Shown here: piece after piece, positions 15,092 through 29,853 of the stretch | Position numbering within the stretch: the stretch's first letter is position 1 | Layout: each line of letters opens with the position of its first letter | NCBI RefSeq assembly: GCF_027409185.1 | Contig: NC_084463.1 | Location: 72,401,852 to 72,465,851, forward strand | Source: Cynocephalus volans | Taxonomy: Eukaryota > Chordata > Mammalia > Dermoptera > Cynocephalidae | Length of the DNA: 64,000 nucleotides | Direction: 5' to 3' | The notes under the pieces: model-generated | The model's database searches: none | What the model was told of the DNA's origin: nothing | What the model saw: the letters and a program-made list of their open reading frames with translations, nothing else | Program-made: the position numbers and the translations under genes

Positions 15092-16290
15092 CTAAACAAA
15101 AACAAAAACAAAAACAAAACACACGAACACAAACACATTTATCATTAAGTTTAAAGAAATAAAATGCAAATTAAAGTAACTGTGTATCTATTTTAAATTT
15201 ATTATATTTCCCAATCAGAATGACAAAGTTTTTCTAATTCAAGTGATTGATAATTAAGTTACATAAATTGAAAGTTTGTCTAGTTATATCAACCCCTCCC
15301 CCCACACATAATTTGATACTTAGTTTCATTTTGTTATTTTCCTTCCTCTGGCAGATACTCCCAAATTCTCCTTTGGGGTAGAATGACAAGTATGATCTTT
15401 AACAATATAACTCTCAACGTTTATTTTTATTCACCAACTATCATATGGTTTTGTGTGTTCTGCACCAGCAATAAAAACAAAGGAGGAAGAACATCATTTG
15501 ATGATTTACTTACTATAAGACACCAATCCTCCCATCCACCCCTAACACTGTTTTACATTTTGCTCTTAAGTGTCTCACTTGATTTCAGGTTTTTTTTTTT
15601 TAATCTTGAGCTGTATAACAGAGAGAGAGGAAAAAAGAGTAAAAACATGACCCCAAAGTTTTTCCACCATAACCATAATATTTAAAATTGGGTAAAATAT
15701 CTTCAGGGATATACAACAATTTCTCGGCAGGATTTCTACCTAGAAAACTGAGCAAGGGCTATGGGCTGCTACTCTGATGGTTCCAGGAGGCCCAGCTCAA
15801 CAGGCTTCCAAACATCCTGGGCCTCAGTCTTTGCCCAAGACCTTGAGGCGGGTTCATCTCACTCCGACCAACCCCTAACACCTTCATTACTACCCTGTTC
15901 CTTCTCTCTCCTTTTCATTTGTTCACTGTTCCTTATCTTCCTAAGAATTTTCACTATACCTCTCTAGTTCTCATAAACATTATTTCTGCCTGAGCAACAG
16001 CTTCCTTTCTTTCCACTTTTTGGTTTGATTTAAAATATGGTTTTTTATCACAAAGGACACTGCCCCACCCACCCCACACCACTTCAGCAGCTTTCCTGAG
16101 CCAAGTCTGCTCCCTGAGGCATAGCCCCACCATCTCCAGCCCACTCACCCCCATAATCACCGCAGGACCCGGAGGTGTCGAAATATTCTCCTAGCTCTAC
16201 ACTGCTATTTCTGGACTACGATTTCTTTCCCTCATGCAAAAACCACTTCTTTCTATTCAGGTTTATGCCTTCTGGATATACCATCCTTTA

Positions 16291-16444
16291 TTTTTTTTAT
16301 TTTTTTATTTTTTTGTCTTTTTCGTGACCGGCACTCAGCCAGTGAGTGCACCGGTCATTCCTATATAGGATCCGAACCCGCGGCGGGAGCGTTGCTGCGC
16401 TCCCAGCGCAGCACTCTACCGAGTGCGCCACGGGCTCGGCCCCA
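16291..16444 (-). mobile_element. CYN SINE, GC-rich dimer type, 15-bp target duplication
   Basis: Minus orientation: the T-rich tail is on the left and the GGGGCCGAGCCC start on the right. Unit 1 has B box GGGTTCGGATCC and a long hairpin in place of the anticodon arm; unit 2 stops before a B box (GTGCCGGTCACG). The 15-bp duplications ATATACCATCCTTTA lie at 16276-16290 and 16445-16459 with no mismatch. Confidence 0.9.
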
Positions 16445-16461
16445 ATATACCATCCTTTAAA

Positions 16462-16885
16462 CCAGGGTTTCTTAACCAGCGGACAATGAGAAAATTCAGA
16501 GGGTCTCTGAACTTGAATGAGGAAAAAAGTTTACGCCTTAATTTTTGCTAATCTCTAAGTTAAATTTTGCATTTTCTTCAATTATGAATATGGGCAACAA
16601 ACAGTAGTATTTACTGTACTTCTGACTTTTCATCAATATAAGATACAGATATCTTCTTGTGACATCATAGTTGTTACAAATATCTTAAAATACCTCTTAT
16701 GATCATTAGTATTTCAATATGCTATTTATACAATAAAGCACAAGTCACCACAAATTTTTATTTACTATTTTGATAACTGTATCAATAACAATTCCTTTTC
16801 TTGTAATTCTATACATTTTATCCTATACATCAAAAACCCCCAATATTCTGAGAAGGGATCCACAGACTCAGCCGAATGCCTAAGT
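16462..16885. repeat. Old DNA-transposon relic (hAT-like)
   Basis: It begins CCAGGGTTTCTTAACC and later has GAGAAGGGATCCACAGACT, which I recall as the two ends of an old non-autonomous DNA element common in mammals; the middle (TTCAATTATGAATATGGGCAA) also fits. The family name is not certain. Confidence 0.4.
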
Positions 16886-17889
16886 AGTATACACCCTCTC
16901 CCACACCAGGTTAATTGCTTCTTGTACACACATAATAACCCAGTTTTGAAATTCCTGATCTCTTTTAAATTGCAAGGGTACTGACCTCTTCACCATTGTA
17001 TTTCAGTCATTAACTCTCTCAGTCACATCCTGGAACTGGCTTAGAAATTTCTCTCCCAGAAATCTTCCATCCATTTATCCCACTTTCTGGCCACATTTTT
17101 TCTTTCCACCCAGTTCCTGCAGGACCTCACTTCCACCCTACAAGCCCTCCAACCTCAGAGACTCTAGACCCTTCTCTAGTTATTATTCCAGCTTACTGAC
17201 TCCCTTCCAGTTTCTTATTTCTTCCTCAGTGCCTACAAGCTTTCATTATTGATCATTTGAAATATGCATGAGCACCTTTCAGATTCCTCTTGTACATATA
17301 ATTTTATCTCAGCCCAGCAAATCCTAACCCTAAATCAATGCTAAAATGTGTTTGCTTCATTTTTATATTGAGATTGATAAGAAATGTTAAGGAAAAACCA
17401 CAAAAATATCCAGAATGTTATTACAAATTAAGTCTTCAGTCTTGGTTAGGCTCTGAGTACCATACACTGATAAAAAAAAAATTTTTTTATCCTTGGTCTG
17501 TTCTTTTTCACATCCTCATGGCCACTACTGTGAATATGGCACAGTCTCTCAAGCCCCTATTTTGTCAAGTCTATTTCCACCTCTCTCCCATTTAAATAAG
17601 AACAGTGAAGTCATCTGTCACAATCTACAATTTTCTGGCTCCTCCTGTCACCTCTCCCTGCTCCCCTCGAAGGTATCTTCACTCACACTCATCTTTATAA
17701 CTTTTCTTCTAGTGTCAGAAAATGAATTTGTTTTCCCTCCTCCTGTTAAAGGCTAACCTACTTTCCCAGTGCTTCTGGGGATCCCTTCCATTTGTTTTCT
17801 CTGTATCCTCTTATCTTTGACCCCTTCTACTCTCATCTTGCAAAATGACAAGTAACTTTAGAACAATGATAGTCCACTCCCTGCAGGTC

Positions 17890-18150
17890 GGTAGGAAGAC
17901 ACATTGTTGTAGTACCATGCCTTTCCACTTGTGGTTCCTGTCTAGAACACTCTTCTTTCTTCCCTATTATTTAAGACCTGGTGATGACACCTCCTTAGGT
18001 AACTCTCCATAATGATCCCACCTCCATTTTGAGACTGGATTAGACACACAGATATCATTTCTTTAACACCCTCAGCATACGGAACATAATCATAGCACTT
18101 ATTATACAATATTATTTCTTTATTTCTTCTGTGCCCCTTAAGGGCAGAGT
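17890..18150 (+). repeat. Probable L2 relic
   Basis: A pyrimidine-rich stretch with the order of L2 3' blocks: ACACTCTTCTTTCTTCCC, GATGACACCTCCTTAGG, then TTAAGGGCAGAGTG. It is strongly diverged. The pyrimidine-rich 17030-17860 region to the left may belong to the same old LINE class but could not be assigned. Confidence 0.35.
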
Positions 18151-18194
18151 GAATGACTAGATCGTTTTGGAGCATGAAACAATCACTTCTAATA

Positions 18195-18722
18195 CAGTCA
18201 GCTCTCTGTATTGGTGCATTCCACATCTGTGGATTCAAGGACACGGACAGATGGTTGCATCTGTACTGAATACGCACAGACCTTTTTTCCTTGTCATTAG
18301 TCCCTAAACAATACAGTATAACAACTATTTACATTGCATTTACGTCATATTAGATATTATAAATATAGAAATGGTTTAAAGTGTACAGGAAGATGTGCCT
18401 AGTTATACACAAATACTATACCATTTTATTTTATTTTTTCCCGAGGGTATTTGCTTTATTGTTATTCTTTAACCTGTACATATACTTTTTTTAAAACATG
18501 CTCTTCAATATGTAAGAAATATTTCACAATGTAACAAGCTGAGAAAAGATTCTAAGCAACTTCTTGACTCAGGTCTTTACAATGAGGGTGTCTTCTAGAC
18601 TAGACGTTGGCTCTCCCCCTCTTCCTACTACACCATTTTATATAAGAGATTTGAGAATCTGCCGATTTTGGTATCCGAGGGAGATCCTGACCCAATCTCC
18701 CACAGATACCAAGGGATGACTG
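18195..18722 (+). mobile_element. Tigger-type DNA transposon relic, interrupted
   Basis: Terminal inverted repeats CAGTCAGCTCTCTGTATT (left) and ATACCAAGGGATGACTG (right), flanked by TA at 18193-18194 and 18723-18724, fit a non-autonomous TcMar-Tigger element (MER8-like from memory). The interior matches the copy at 19914, for example TACAGTATAACAACTATTTA and TTTAAAGTGTACAGGA. A 196-bp retro-insertion breaks it at 18430-18625. Confidence 0.75.
18430..18625 (-). pseudogene. 5'-truncated processed retrocopy, source gene unknown
   Basis: On the minus strand it reads as a 3' UTR-like sequence with AATAAA at 18455-18460, about 15 nt before an A-rich tail (AAAAAATAAAATAAAA). It is flanked by 16-bp target duplications TACTATACCATTTTAT (18414-18429) and TACTACACCATTTTAT (18626-18641), one mismatch. 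These are the marks of LINE-mediated copying of an mRNA into the Tigger element. No reading frame is present and I do not recognise the parent. Confidence 0.6.
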
Positions 18723-19040
18723 TACTTTGAAGAATCTAAATTGCTCTTAAAATAGGAGGATGCAATTAGCAATAAACTTTACAACAAATAAAATTATAGG
18801 CTCTGGATGATGCTGATGCCTAGGGTTGTGTTGACAAAGCTGTGGTTCTTTCAAACAACAGGAGTGTTTGCAAATATCCTGAAGACCCTCATTTGCTTTT
18901 TGTCAAAGAAGGCATGCTCCCGTTTCTGTTTGTTTATTTCTGAACTCCTTGCAACACAAAGCAAGTACATGACCCTAACCTGTCAATCGTTACTGAAACA
19001 CCTGAAATGGTTTTCATTTTCACATTCTTTTTATAACTTT

Positions 19041-19211
19041 TTACTTTAGCTTTTTAAAGTTAGTTTCCACTTTTTCGATTGTGCAGATCAGACTCTCCAT
19101 GTCTTTTCCACTTTGAATTTTGCCACTATGCTTGCTCAAAGCTGTCAAAACTTTACTTTTTGCTTCATTTAACATCTGAATTTCTGCCAGCAGGTACGAA
19201 GAACCTACCAT
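19041..19211 (-). other. 56-codon open frame, possible retrocopy fragment
   Basis: An ATG at 19209-19211 opens a 56-residue frame to TAA at 19041-19043. The product is a lysine-rich, heptad-like amphipathic helix (LLAEIQMLNEAKSKVL, then KDMESLICTIEKVETNFKKL) with protein-like composition, unlike the other open frames in this intron. An in-frame TAA lies four codons before the ATG, so no longer frame exists. I do not recognise the parent. It could be the tail of a processed pseudogene, or chance. Confidence 0.3.
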
Positions 19212-19589
19212 CCAGATTTACAAGAAAGTTAACTTAAGAGATGTGAATAAATAAGGCAAATCATTCCAAGTTACCTAAGGAGATATTCAAAGCCTTGAAG
19301 GGCTAGGGAAACCCTCTTTTCATCAAACCTCTATTTGAGCCATGATTAAGAGTAAGTAACCTAAGGATTCACCTAAACTGAACTTGTCAGGATCAACAAA
19401 AAAAGGCTGCTTTATTTACGGTGGTGGCTGGAAGGTGTTAGCATTATTAATCAAATAAGGAAAAATATGGCACGGAAACAAACAATGTGACAAAGACAAT
19501 GATACAAATAATATACACATAGATTATAGACACCATACTGAGTTTTGAAATTTCTAGTTATAGCAAATAGAACAGGATTGATAGACACT

Positions 19590-20345
19590 CAAAGTACTTT
19601 TTAAACAGCTTTACTGATGTTTAATTGATGCCCAATAAATTACACATGAAGTGGACAATTTGATGAGTTTTGAAATATATGTATACCTGTGAAACTACCA
19701 TTACAATCAAGATAATCACCCCCAAAATTTTCTCCGGCTACTTCCCACCTCCCCTACTCCCACCCTCAGAAATTAATGATCTACTTTTTTTTTGCACTGT
19801 AGATTAGTTGGTATTTTATAAAATTTTCTATAAATGGAATCATTGCATATATTCTAGCACAGTTTTAAGATTCATTCACATTGTATCAATAGTTTACTAC
19901 TTTTTATTACTAAGTCAGCCCTCCACATCCATGGGCTCTACATCCATGGATTCAACCAACTGTGGATTGAAAATATTCTTTAAAAAATAATTCCACAAAG
20001 CCCCAAAACATGAAATTTGAATTTGGCACATGACGTGAACTACTTTTGCATTGTATACACGCAAATGCTGGCATTGTATTAAGTATTACAAGTAATCTAG
20101 GCATGATTTAAAGTATATTGGAGCCATATGCATAGGTTATACGCAAATACTAAGCCATTTTATAAAAGGGACTTGAACATCCTCAGATTTTAGTATCTGA
20201 GGAGGGTCCTGGAAGCAATCCCCTATGGATAACAAGGGATAGTTGTATTCCATTGTATAGATATACTATAATTTTTATCTGTTGATAAGACGTTTGGGCT
20301 GTTTCTAAATTTTGGCTTTGTGTAGATACTTTCAATTCTCTTGGA
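19590..20345 (-). mobile_element. Old L1 3' end, split by a Tigger-type element
   Basis: The left part (19590-19911) reads as antisense L1 3' UTR (ACAATCAAGATAATC and the ACATTGTATCAATAG block). It breaks off in TTTTTATTACTA and resumes at 20248 with TTCCATTGTATAGATATAC, which in L1 follows directly. The L1 therefore lies on the minus strand and was later hit by the element at 19914. Confidence 0.7.
19914..20245 (+). mobile_element. Tigger-type DNA transposon inside L1
   Basis: The left end is AGTCAGCCCTCCACATCC and the right end AACAAGGGATAGTTG, a degenerate inverted repeat pair; the flanking TA pairs are at the L1 break. The interior resembles the copy at 18195 (AAGTATTACAAGTAATCTAG, then CCATTTTATAAAAGGGACTT). 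Confidence 0.75.
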
Positions 20346-23252
20346 TACCTCCCAAATTTAAAAAGCTAGAAATATTCTAAGTGTTTCTAGACTACAGACT
20401 ACTGTAGTGAACCAAAGCATCAATTTTACGTGAGATCAAAATACTTTACCAGATATACATTATCTTAAAGTGTCTTTTTTATCCTATGATAAGTTACATT
20501 GCTATTTAAATGGGAGGAGGGAAATAAAAGAAGGGCCAATGGCTCATGCCTGGTTCCTGGGTCCATAAAAGTTCACTATATAAAGCAGTCAAACTCAAGT
20601 TTTCCTTTATAAACCAGTCTGGAAAGTTCCCTCCAGACCAAGCTGGGTCCATTGGTTTTACTTATATTGCAGATAGTTCTGACTCTGAGTCCCAGATTAG
20701 CTAAGATTTACAAGCTCAATGGGAAAAGCCACATTTTTGTATTATTACAGAAGAAAATGAGCTAAAAATACTTGTTTCATTTAAAAAAAAAGCTGAATAC
20801 CCTAAAGGAACTATTTGAACTTTGAAATACAGAACAGAAGCATGATTAAGTTTTGGCTGAGTTTCCTATAACTTGCTTATTTCACCATTTTTCAATGTCT
20901 GTCAAACTATTTATTCTAACTACCTTTGGGAAAAGTGAAGTTTAACAAACTTGTATATTTAGTTCAGTACTCTAATTTTAGGCACTGTGTTCAGGATAAA
21001 ATAATCCAAAAACTCCTTAGAGACAGACGTAACTTTCAATGTGAAATGTTTCAACTGAAATCAGTTTTGTAAACAATCCAATTATGTCCCAAGGCTTATT
21101 TTTAAAACAGCTATGCCAGATTTACCCAATTATAAAATAATGTTATTTATCTAAAATTTGTTTTGATAAAATGGCTTTATTGCAACAGAATAGGCATTTT
21201 CTACATAGATATATACAGGCTTATGTAGTAAAATGGAGGTATATACGAAATACAATTTTTTTATTAAAAAATTAAGAATAAGGAACTTAACCATATTAAA
21301 ATAATATTTTTTTCCTAAAGTCACTAGCAAAAGGTCTATATGGCCCTGAAACAAATTTTTAATATTTTACATCTAGAATTCTTAGTTTTATGCAGTACCT
21401 TCACTTTCACATTTATAATCCTTAGCTAAGAATACAAGAAATTCCTCACAACTGAAACCCATGATTTAATTGTTCCTCACTGGAAACAGGATAGGTTATG
21501 GGAGGAACTCTTTTTCAATTAGCTCTAACTTCATGTTCACCTGTCTTCAAAATGTGACTAGGTAAAGCGTGGAGTAAGATACATCCCCAAATTTCCATTT
21601 TACTTCTAAGATCTGCCCTTTGTGTGTCTGTGTGTTTATGTGGGAACTAGAGGTTACTGTTTTTAGACTTGACTGAGCTCCAAAGACATATGTTAAGAAG
21701 GGGGAAAAAAGGTTGGCCTATTTTCCTAAACAACTACATGCAATCCTCCCCATTTGACGTTTTTGATAATTTCCTTTAAATATCAACAAAAATTTTTAAA
21801 ATCTTCCTTACTGAACCCAGTGAAACAAATTATATTTACCGCATATAAAAATATTAACATAAGAATTAATGACTTGGGGAGGTTACTATCAAATCAACTT
21901 TAAATACTTTCTTAAAAAGCAATTTTGTCTTTCGCAAATAGTGAGCTATGTAAGAGTGTATCCATTCTTGGATAACATATGGCAAATGAGTGAAGGGCTT
22001 GGGGGGGGTAGGAGGAAGGAATGGTAATCAATTTGTTTAAGGAAGGTTAGCTTAGTGAACTGACAATCCAAATTTAGAAATGGAGAATAACTCTATATAT
22101 AACTTACAGTTTGTCTTAGTGATAGCAGTTTTTGTTGACAATTTAAAAAATAAAAAAAAGCCGTTTCTTCCAACTGTTCAAGATAGGGACCCTGCCATAT
22201 CCCATTTTCCAATAAAGCTTTCAGCAGTCATGGACTTTTTTGTTATTTCTAAAGTCATTAAAATGTTTAGCCAATGTTTACAATGGTTTTTTTTTTTTTA
22301 AATGTTTGTGTCATTTATCAAAGTATCCTCAACTTCAGAACAACTCCTTTTGACTAAAAAAAGTATACACATGTATTTGGAGACAGTTAGGAGAACTATA
22401 TGATAATCCTAAATGCTTGAAAAGTAACATCCAAAAGAGTTGCAGTTTGGTGTTCCCAGCATTATCCTGAGATTCAACACTCTTTCTGGAGAGTTTCTGG
22501 AATTAGGTCTTTTCTAATTTGTGTTACTAAATTATGGCTTCAAAGTAATAAAAGTTATCATGGCATTGCTCAAATAACAAGCAAGAGGCAATTTTAGTTA
22601 ATAAAACAAATGAAATAACTTACAAGAGTAATGCAGTGTGTGAGGGTAAATCCTCTCCTCCTTACATACAAAGTTTTCAACATATCCATTAAAAATAAAA
22701 TATAAAATATTCACTGGAAAACATCCAAATGAATCTACAATTTATTCAATATTAGGACTTCAAAGAGAAAGGAGAAAATGTTGGAAAAAGCATTAATAGA
22801 TTCTGAAACAGCTTTTCTAGCATCTGCTAACATGAAAATAGTTTGGACGAAAAAAAGCCAAATTACTAAATTCAGAAGGAAAAGAAAACATTGCTGGAGA
22901 TTGTTTTCACATTGCTCTGAACACCAGTATTATTTTGTTTTATTTGACTAAAACTGTGGACATCTGAACCTTTTCACTATTGAGGGGTAATGGCGCAATA
23001 CAACATTCTTAATGGTAATACTGTGGGTTTTGCCACTCATTTAAACCAGTGACTGACCCTGATGCATATTTATTACTACCCATAAGGAAGGGCAGCTACA
23101 TAATATTCATTAGTTATTTATAATGTAATTTCTTTTTTTTTTCTCCTTCCAACCTGCCTCTCCACTTGCCAACTTCCAACTGCTCATAGTGTACCTTCTA
23201 AGACTGAAGGATCATTTGCTCAGAAACAAAAATAGTCCCAATATCACACTTT

Positions 23253-23349
23253 TCTTCTTTTTGGGGGCAGCTGGCTGGTACAGGGATCGAACCCTGGACC
23301 TTGGTGTTAGCAGCACCACACTCTAACCAATTGAGCTAACTGGCCAGCA
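23253..23349 (-). mobile_element. CYN SINE monomer
   Basis: One tRNA-Ile-like unit in minus orientation: B box complement GGGATCGAACCC and A box complement in CAATTGAGCTAACTGGCC. The flanks share an imperfect duplication (ATATCACACTTTT and ATATCATACTTTT), so this is an older insertion. Confidence 0.8.
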
Positions 23350-23388
23350 TGCCCCATATCATACTTTTACCATCTAAATTTGAATTAT

Positions 23389-23469
23389 TTGACAAAATAA
23401 AATTTAAAAAAATAATAAATAAAATAAAACACAAAAGATTATTAAAAAATAAATAAATAAATAAATAAA
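23389..23469 (+). repeat. A-rich insertion with 14-bp target duplication, ending in (AAAT)n
   Basis: The sequence TAAATTTGAATTAT occurs at 23375-23388 and 23470-23483. Between them lies 81 bp of almost pure A/T ending in AAAT repeats. It looks like a retro-insertion that kept little but the poly(A) tail. Confidence 0.6.
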
Positions 23470-25097
23470 TAAATTTGAATTATACAGGCTGCTGAGTTAA
23501 GACATCTTTATAATACAGCATGTTTTTATTTTCTGGGTAGTTTCAAGAATTCTGATGAGGCCACTTGGGTTGAGTTTTGACCTGGCCTTATAAGGGAAAC
23601 AGAGAATCTTAACCAGTAAAAGGGAAGGGGGATAAGCAAGGTTCTCACTGTGGGGAAAAGTTCATGAGCAGAATCATAGCAACATGGCAGCAGAGTACAC
23701 TCAGTTAATGGAAGAGTAACTAGCTTAACCAGAATCAGTAAGAGAGAAGGCTACTGACCATAGACCATAAACCAGGTTGCAGAGTCTAGACTTGATCTCT
23801 TGATCTCATAGGTATTAGGGAACCACAGATATTAACAGCCACATTATTAAACACAAGAGAAGGTAAAAACATCCATACTTGGGGGGAGGGGAGAGACTAT
23901 CTTTCCTTCAAGTGTTTCTTTCAAAAGACCTTGAAACAGAAGCTGGAATAAATTCCTAAACCTACTCTCTCAAAAGGTCTTTCCAATTTACAAAGGAACA
24001 TTGATGTGTAAGAAAGATATGACTAGAACATTAAGAGATAAATGCTCAGTCTCACAAAGCAAAGATATTTACAGTTTCAAAATTTTTTTTCTGAGAATAG
24101 AAATTGCTTTTGAAATATAAAAATTATGAATAATCAAAAAAATTAAAATCTGAAGCTCTATAAGGACAAATTTTTCAAAATTTCTACAAACACACCATAA
24201 CAAATTAAGGCGATGATTTCCATATTTAACTAAGAAGATATATAAATGCCTCTGAAGTTTTATTTTTCAACATTTTGTATTTTAATATCATTTGAGTCAC
24301 ATCTCTTAGAAATTTTTATTAACCTCACCCATTCTGACATTAGTATACATGACCACAGAGTCTTACAATATAAACATGATTTGTTAATCCTACCAAAAGT
24401 ACTTAAAGGCAGCTTTTAAAGCTAGTAATTCATAAACATTTTGATGTTTGATACCTTTTCAGAACCCCCAACATATGCAGTACATAATTATAAAATAATG
24501 ACACTGATTTCATCATTAACTCAGCTGCACTAATTTCTATTAGAAAAGTAAAAAAAAAAAAAACAAAAAAAACCCCAAAAAAACTTTAAACAACAGTGCC
24601 TAGCTCTCAGATATTGAGCTATGCCTTTATATATTCTATTCTTCGAGACTAAAAAGCTCTTCTGGCTTTCTTGGTTATCCCGGTAAACCCTACTTAAAGC
24701 CATCTTCACTTAAGATATGGCTCTTCTTTGTGAAAACTTTCCTGACATCTAACTTAAGGTCGTCTAGAAAATACACAGGATGAGAAAAACACATACAAAT
24801 GGTTGCTTAATATAAATACCACCAGATTCCATGTATCTGAGCTACTCCAAATTTAACCATATACTGGAACTTCATACATACACTGACATTTTTCACAACT
24901 GTCCCAGGTAAATACACTGACAACTAAAACATATGTTACAAATTAATATTTTAATCTCCAGCATATGCAAAGTGGATATTAAAAAGCCTATCTCTCAGGT
25001 TTCTTGCTCTGGTCTAGGCAAATTTAAGTAATCAACTCTAGAATCTGAATATCTTAGAATTCTTATTACTTATAAGTCTCACCTTTTCTAAAGTCTT

Positions 25098-25243
25098 TTT
25101 TTTTTTTTTTTTTTTGTCTTTTTTGTGACCGGCACTCAGCCAGTGAGTGCACCGGCCAGTCCTATATAGGATCCGAACCCGCGGCGGGAGCGTCGCTGCG
25201 CTCCCAGCGCCGCACTCTCCCGAGTGTGCCACGGGCTCGGCCC
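25098..25243 (-). mobile_element. CYN SINE, GC-rich dimer type
   Basis: Same architecture as 16291: long T run, GTGACCGGCACTCAGCC, TATATAGGATCCGAACCC, hairpin GGGAGCG/CGCTCCC, end GGGCTCGGCCC. Target duplications CTAAAGTCTT lie at 25088-25097 and 25244-25253. Its body is close to the other copies, so it is young. Confidence 0.9.
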
Positions 25244-26653
25244 CTAAAGTCTTATCATTAAAAAAAGTATCTAAGAATTTCTGATAATTTTAATTACAGC
25301 AACTATTTACTCTTCTATTCAAGTATGAAATAAAGACTCAGAAGCATTTAATTTATTTACCAGATTTAAGGCTTAAAATTTCAGTAGAAAAAAAAAGAAA
25401 AGAAACAATTTCAACATCCACTTTTGGCATGGAGGACTTTTTACTTGAGCCCAAATCTTATTTGAGTTCATTTCTGCTCTGATATTCGTTTCCATTTCAT
25501 TTATCATGAATAAAAAGCCTTCTCTTAAGAAACATTTCAGAGAAAAAGCAAAGAAAAATATCTTCACTTTATAAAGATCTAATGATATGTTGCTCTTCAC
25601 AGTTAAATGTATATTAAGAATCAGAAGAATTATCTATGCTCTACTTTAGCGAAGATGACTTGTTATGAGTTATTCTCATACTTGGTCTTCTGGTTAAATA
25701 GAGACACTTATGAGATAGATAAAGAATACTTTTCCATCCATCACAAAGTTAACTGGTTTCTATGAGGAGTGTATCTGATTTTATTGGCATGGTGCTTCAA
25801 TGTGCAGTATCCGAAATGAGTGGATTTCCCACTTCTACAGCTGACTCTAAATCAATGCACTTATTTAGCCTAGTGCAGAATGAGCTACATAGAATGTGAG
25901 ATATTTTATAGTTGCTTCTGCCTATCCAAGAAAAGTACAATGATTCTCTAGCTCCTAATTTCTTCAGATCTTATTATGAACCCCAAACACAGAATCTCTT
26001 TGGTTCAAGAATGAGATCCTTCCCATGAGTCAGACAAAAGCCTGTGTTAGAAGAAAAAATGGCCACAATCTTTCTGTCTAAATAAGATGCCTTCACAACC
26101 TGTGCTTCCCGGGGTTCATCAGGGAGAAATGTTGACAAAGCCAACAAAGAAACCTGAAACACTATCCAGGCAAATCCTTCTCTGTTCTCATAATTTTTAT
26201 ATTTTTCCTCATAGTATTATAATTCTAAATAAGATTTCCTAAACTAGCATACCCAGGTAAATAACCTGTACTACCTTTGTTAGTGTTCAACTTATTAATT
26301 CCTTTAAATTATTAAAAATACTATTTTAAGCTATGCAAATAAAAATTAGGCATACCTTGAGGTTGACAGGATATACAATTGAGACATAATACATTTTAAA
26401 TGTGGAATAAAAAAGACCTCCACGGAATCAAGAGGAATGCTAGAAGCTCTCTGGGAGGAGTGGGAGGGAGCAGTTAATGTAGCCTTCTGGGAACAGTAAT
26501 GTTAACTTAAGTATACTGGTAGAAAGATGGGTTGGAGTTATATTCTCAGCTAATCAGTAAGGACAGGCCCTGGAATACAAGTTTCTCTCTTTCCTAATTT
26601 AATATCTTTTTTGTTTTTGTTTTTCAGTGCTAAAACATCAGATAAGAGCCTAC

Positions 26654-26701
26654 CTGACATTTTGGAGAATTTGCTGTGCTGGGATTGATATTCCGCATTG
26701 C
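26654..26701 (-). CDS. YAP1: YAP1 exon 6: 16-residue alternative cassette
   Basis: 48 nt between acceptor TTTTTTACTCTTAG and donor CAG|GTAGGC, encoding AMRNINPSTANSPKCQ (residues 329-344 of the 504-residue form). Length is a multiple of three and both junctions fall between codons, so skipping keeps the frame. The exon is present in the gamma/delta isoforms and absent from alpha/beta. It is inserted just after the coiled coil, and published work links its inclusion to altered leucine-zipper function and activity. Confidence 0.97.
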
Positions 26702-29413
<2,712 letters not shown>

Positions 29414-29808
29414 CTATCCTGAAAAACTAGTTAAGGAAGACAAGAGAAAATATTTAAGATGTACAGAAAAGAAACAATAGATAGCTGTAATATGCAATGA
29501 TATGGAACAATCTCTAAGACAGAATAGAAAGTGTAAAAAAGAAAAAAAAGAAATATATATTGCATATTCAGAGAATATGAATTGAAGAACAGCAACAAAG
29601 CAACTAACATCTATTGACTCTGTAGCTAGGATACTGGGAGTTGGAGGGAGACTTTTTTTTTAAATAACTTACAAAGTTGGAATGATATCAATATATAATT
29701 TATTATAAAAATATATAAATTTACTTTAAAAGTCACTACCCAAAGCAACTGAGCCAAAGCATTCTGGGCAGCAAAACCCATCAAAATAATCTACCATTAA
29801 TGTAATCC

Positions 29809-29853
29809 ATATATATATATATATACACACACACACATATATATATATATCCC
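29809..29853. repeat. AT/AC microsatellite
   Basis: (AT)n, then (AC)n, then (AT)n within 45 bp; the flanks are AT-rich unique sequence. Confidence 0.9.

Larger units (their letters stand above)
15092..26653 (-). other. YAP1 intron 6
   Basis: An 11.6-kb intron with donor CAG|GTAGGC. It holds CYN SINEs at 16291, 23253 and 25098, a hAT-like DNA relic at 16462, a Tigger-type element carrying a retrocopy (18195-18722), an L1 relic split by another Tigger-type element (19590-20345), an A-rich insertion with target duplication (23375-23483), and a 56-codon open frame at 19041-19211. Nothing else between them was recognised. Confidence 0.9.

Noticed and set aside
17942..18277. 111-codon minus-strand open frame
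   Set aside because: It spans an L2-like relic and the left end of a Tigger element; no protein features.
18195..20245. The two Tigger-type copies as arms of one large composite element
   Set aside because: Each has its own TA-flanked ends, and the sequence between is unique with an L1 boundary.
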